Notes under the pieces: model-generated
What the model saw: only the letters and a program-made list of their open reading frames with translations
Told to the model about the DNA's origin: nothing
The model's database searches: none
Virus record (IMG/VR): IMGVR_UViG_3300043568_000455
Span: 1-26,604 of that record
DNA from: a virus
Reading direction: 5' to 3' (one strand)
Length of the DNA: 26,604 nucleotides
In this document: positions 24,581 to 26,604 of the stretch, piece after piece
Layout: every line of letters starts with the position of its first letter
Position numbering within the stretch: the stretch's first letter is position 1
Made by a program: the position numbers and the translations under genes

Positions 24581-25137
24581 TGTCAGTAAATCCAACGGCA
24601 GATCTGCCAAGTCCAAATCCATCAACAGATTCAAACTCTGTAAAGATCGCAACCCCAGACTTAATAATAAAAGATGACGAAGTTATGTCTATTGACATAA
24701 TGACAGATTTAATATTTGAAGATATCGGTGGACAAGAACTTGCAACAATTTCTAGACATGATCTTGTAAATGGTCAAAAGATATTGTATACACCTATTAA
24801 AAATTTAACAGACCTATATCTTCAATACAATCCAAACAATGTTTTAAGATTGCAGTCTTCGGATTCATATTTTAAGTCCTTATCTATTTCTGTTTTAGAT
24901 AAGTTACCAGTCTGCGGAAATGGATATGACATAGTTCCACCAGCAAGCAACCCAAATGAAACAGATAAGACAAAGTGGACAAAGGTTCCAAACTGCAAGT
25001 CTGTATACATCGACCCAATAACTGGGGATCTAGTTATTAACCTTATAAATGTTAAAGATGGAGAGCAAGCAGAGGTTCAAATATTGACAAGTGGGGAAGT
25101 GTTTAATGATACAATATATACTGGAGGAAATGAATGA
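24580..25137 (+). CDS. Tail tip protein of unknown role
   Basis: 185 residues. The start is GTG at 24580, in a TAGTG overlap with GAGGTG (24569-24574) at correct spacing. The N-terminus is Pro/Ser/Asn-rich (NPTADLPSPNPSTDSNS), followed by 'IDIMTDLIFEDIGGQELATISRHDLVNGQKILYTPIKNLTDLYLQYNPNNVLRLQ' in adjacent blocks and a C-terminal beta region with 'GDLVINLINVKDGEQAEVQIL'. I recognise the 'FEDIGGQEL...NGQ...Y.PI.NL' pattern from minor tail genes of actinobacterial siphoviruses, where its function is not known to me. Two cysteines (CGNG and NCKS) might pair. It overlaps the next gene by four bases (ATGA), so it is probably translated together with its neighbours and is part of the tail tip. Confidence 0.75.
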   Translation: MSVNPTADLPSPNPSTDSNSVKIATPDLIIKDDEVMSIDIMTDLIFEDIGGQELATISRHDLVNGQKILYTPIKNLTDLYLQYNPNNVLRLQSSDSYFKSLSISVLDKLPVCGNGYDIVPPASNPNETDKTKWTKVPNCKSVYIDPITGDLVINLINVKDGEQAEVQILTSGEVFNDTIYTGGNE

Positions 25138-26486
25138 TAACTAATACAGGTAAAAATATTTTAGCCAAGTATCTTGTTGGGCAAACACCATCTTACGCAT
25201 CCCATATTGCTGTTGGCTGCGGTCCAACCCCTATCGTATCAGATGGAGCACTGGGAGACTATTCAAGTAAAAAGTCTCTCGACTTTGAGATGTTTCGTGT
25301 CCCAATCATATCTCGTGGGTTTGTTGATGAGGGCGGAGTTTCAAAAATAGTTCTTACAGCAGAACTGCCAAGTCAGGAAAGATATGAGATTACAGAGGTT
25401 GGATTATTCTCTGCAGCCTCAAACCCTGCCGCTGGAGCCTTTGATAGTAAAAATATATTTTCATTTTCTGATTCAGAGTCCTGGAAGTATTCTTCGCAGG
25501 GCATAGAAATACCATCAATCTATGAGCCACTAGATGATAGAGTAGTCAAAATAACTAATGCAACTGCATCTGGAACAACATTAACATATACAACAGATAT
25601 CAGTCACGGTCTTTCGGTTGGAGATACAGTTTCCGTATCCGCAGTTGTTCCATCAGTATTTAACTTGTCAGCAAAAAACATTGCTACGGTTCCAACTCCA
25701 ACAACCTTTACACTTGTTGCTCCTTCTGCTGTTACAGGAACATTTGTTTCTGCTGGATACTTAATAAATGATGTTGAAACAAATATTATAAGTCAGGCAT
25801 ATCCAGTATTTCAAACAAATGCTGACAATAAAATTTTCACAAATGCAGACAGAGTTGCAAGATACGAAAGGTGTAGATTTTTAAATAACATATTTGCAAT
25901 ATCTGGAAATAACTCAAACATATCTATCGGCTCTGGTGGATTGCTAAGCGTTGCAGATGGATCAAACTTTATTCAGTTGACAGATACAACAGTAAACCTT
26001 AGCAAGAATGCCCCAACAGATGAACTAAGACTTGCATTCTCTGTAGTAAACAGAGTTGGTAGCGCAGTAACACTACCCTCTTCTGTTAGAATTATCGTTG
26101 AGTTTTCTTCCACAGGCACGTTCAAGACTGGTAAGTGGGCAACATTTGAAGCAGTTATTGATAGCACAAACAATGATTTTGCAGAAAATAGATACTTTGT
26201 TGTATCAAAACAACTTCAAGAATTAAAAAAGAGTGCAGACTTTTCTTGGGCTGAAATAAATCAAGCAAGAATATATGCTTGTGTATTTAAGGATGACTCT
26301 ACTACTCCAACATCAGACTTCTATGTTTGTTTAGATGGACTTAGACTTGAAAATGTAACATCTACAAACTCTGTGTATGGATTAACTGGGTACTCAGTTA
26401 TCAGAACTCCTCAAGCAAAAACAATAATTAAGTCAGCAAATACAACAAACTATATAGAGTTTAGATTCTCATTGGATGTGGTATAG
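25134..26486 (+). CDS. Baseplate / receptor-binding-type tail protein
   Basis: 450 residues. GGAGGAA (25123-25129) precedes the ATG, which overlaps the previous stop. The N-terminal 130 residues (MITNTGKNILAKYLVGQTPSYASHIAVGCGP, 'VPIISRGFVDEGGVSKIVLTAELPSQERYEITEVGLFSA') resemble tail proteins that anchor fibres to the tip. Residues about 139-214 form an inserted beta module with 'HGLSVGDTVSVSAV' and 'TTFTLVAPSAVTG', a small module seen in other phage structural proteins. Residues about 240-450 form a jelly-roll-like region ('DELRLAFSVVNRVGSAVTLPSSVRIIVEF', 'DFYVCLDGLRLENV'), possibly glycan-binding. Function is inferred from architecture; receptor specificity cannot be read. The stop overlaps the next GTG (TAGTG). 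Confidence 0.72.
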   Translation: MITNTGKNILAKYLVGQTPSYASHIAVGCGPTPIVSDGALGDYSSKKSLDFEMFRVPIISRGFVDEGGVSKIVLTAELPSQERYEITEVGLFSAASNPAAGAFDSKNIFSFSDSESWKYSSQGIEIPSIYEPLDDRVVKITNATASGTTLTYTTDISHGLSVGDTVSVSAVVPSVFNLSAKNIATVPTPTTFTLVAPSAVTGTFVSAGYLINDVETNIISQAYPVFQTNADNKIFTNADRVARYERCRFLNNIFAISGNNSNISIGSGGLLSVADGSNFIQLTDTTVNLSKNAPTDELRLAFSVVNRVGSAVTLPSSVRIIVEFSSTGTFKTGKWATFEAVIDSTNNDFAENRYFVVSKQLQELKKSADFSWAEINQARIYACVFKDDSTTPTSDFYVCLDGLRLENVTSTNSVYGLTGYSVIRTPQAKTIIKSANTTNYIEFRFSLDVV

Positions 26487-26604
26487 TGGCAGACGCAGGA
26501 ATAAAGAATGTTATTATAAAGAAAAACCTTTTAGGAAAAGTAACATCTGAGAATGGAAGAGTTGCTAGATTTAGAATTATTGCAGAAGATAAAAACAGAA
26601 AATC
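26486..26604 (+). CDS. N-terminal fragment of a further tail protein, cut by the window edge
   Basis: GTG at 26486 shares its G with the previous TAG stop. 39 complete codons are visible, beginning VADAGIKNVIIKKNLLGKV, with 'RFRIIAEDKNR' near residues 28-38. That motif is what I know from N-termini of minor tail proteins with repeated beta domains in actinobacterial phages. No ribosome site better than GGATGTGG is present, so translation is probably coupled to the upstream gene. Too short for a firm assignment. Confidence 0.6.
   Translation, partial: MADAGIKNVIIKKNLLGKVTSENGRVARFRIIAEDKNRK

Noticed and set aside
1-26604. The truncated gene at the right edge and the open gene at the left edge are in compatible phase and could be one gene of a circular map
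   Set aside because: Phase agreement has a one-in-three chance, the window lacks terminase, replication and lysis genes, and edges of a window are arbitrary. Checking the flanking sequence would settle it.

Overview
This window is the structural (head, neck and tail) half of a tailed double-stranded DNA phage, almost certainly a long-tailed siphovirus. Every recognisable gene lies on the + strand, with 1- to 11-base overlaps or short gaps between genes. The base composition is AT-rich. Protein families such as the tail genes after the tape measure, good Shine-Dalgarno sites mixed with probable leaderless genes, and a mainly AGA arginine codon usage suggest a phage of a low-GC Gram-positive-type host. 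A freshwater actinobacterium is my best guess, but this is inference. No terminase, lysis, replication, integrase, tRNA or CRISPR element is present.

Layout: (1) 1-913, C-terminal part of a tail/receptor-type protein. (2) 932-2949, a small unknown protein and the portal. (3) 2979-5509, prohead protease, an in-frame nested scaffold start (3738) and the major capsid protein, closed by a hairpin. (4) 5601-8588, an acidic capsid-adjacent protein, then the neck set: head-tail adaptor, stopper/head closure, HK97 gp10-like neck protein and tail terminator. (5) 8654-9313, the tail tube protein, closed by a strong C(UUCG)G terminator. (6) 9380-10438, two paralogous tail assembly chaperones in separate genes. 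(7) 10457-19534, a 3025-residue tape measure protein with embedded extra domains. (8) 19524 to the end, the tail tip: distal-tail-like protein, a 1462-residue tail hub, and further tip proteins, the last cut by the window edge.

An extended -10 motif (TGn-TATAAT or TGn-TATACT) stands in every intergenic gap of about 30 bases or more that opens a functional group. Its six copies divide the region into six probable transcription units. Two of them (TATACT type) sit so close to the start codon that the mRNA should be leaderless.

Most interesting points: a kinase-like domain buried in the tape measure protein; a scaffold apparently made from a second ribosome site inside the protease gene; tail chaperones made from duplicated genes rather than by the usual -1 frameshift; and a sharp arginine-codon switch (CGT instead of AGA) confined to the two most abundant virion proteins.
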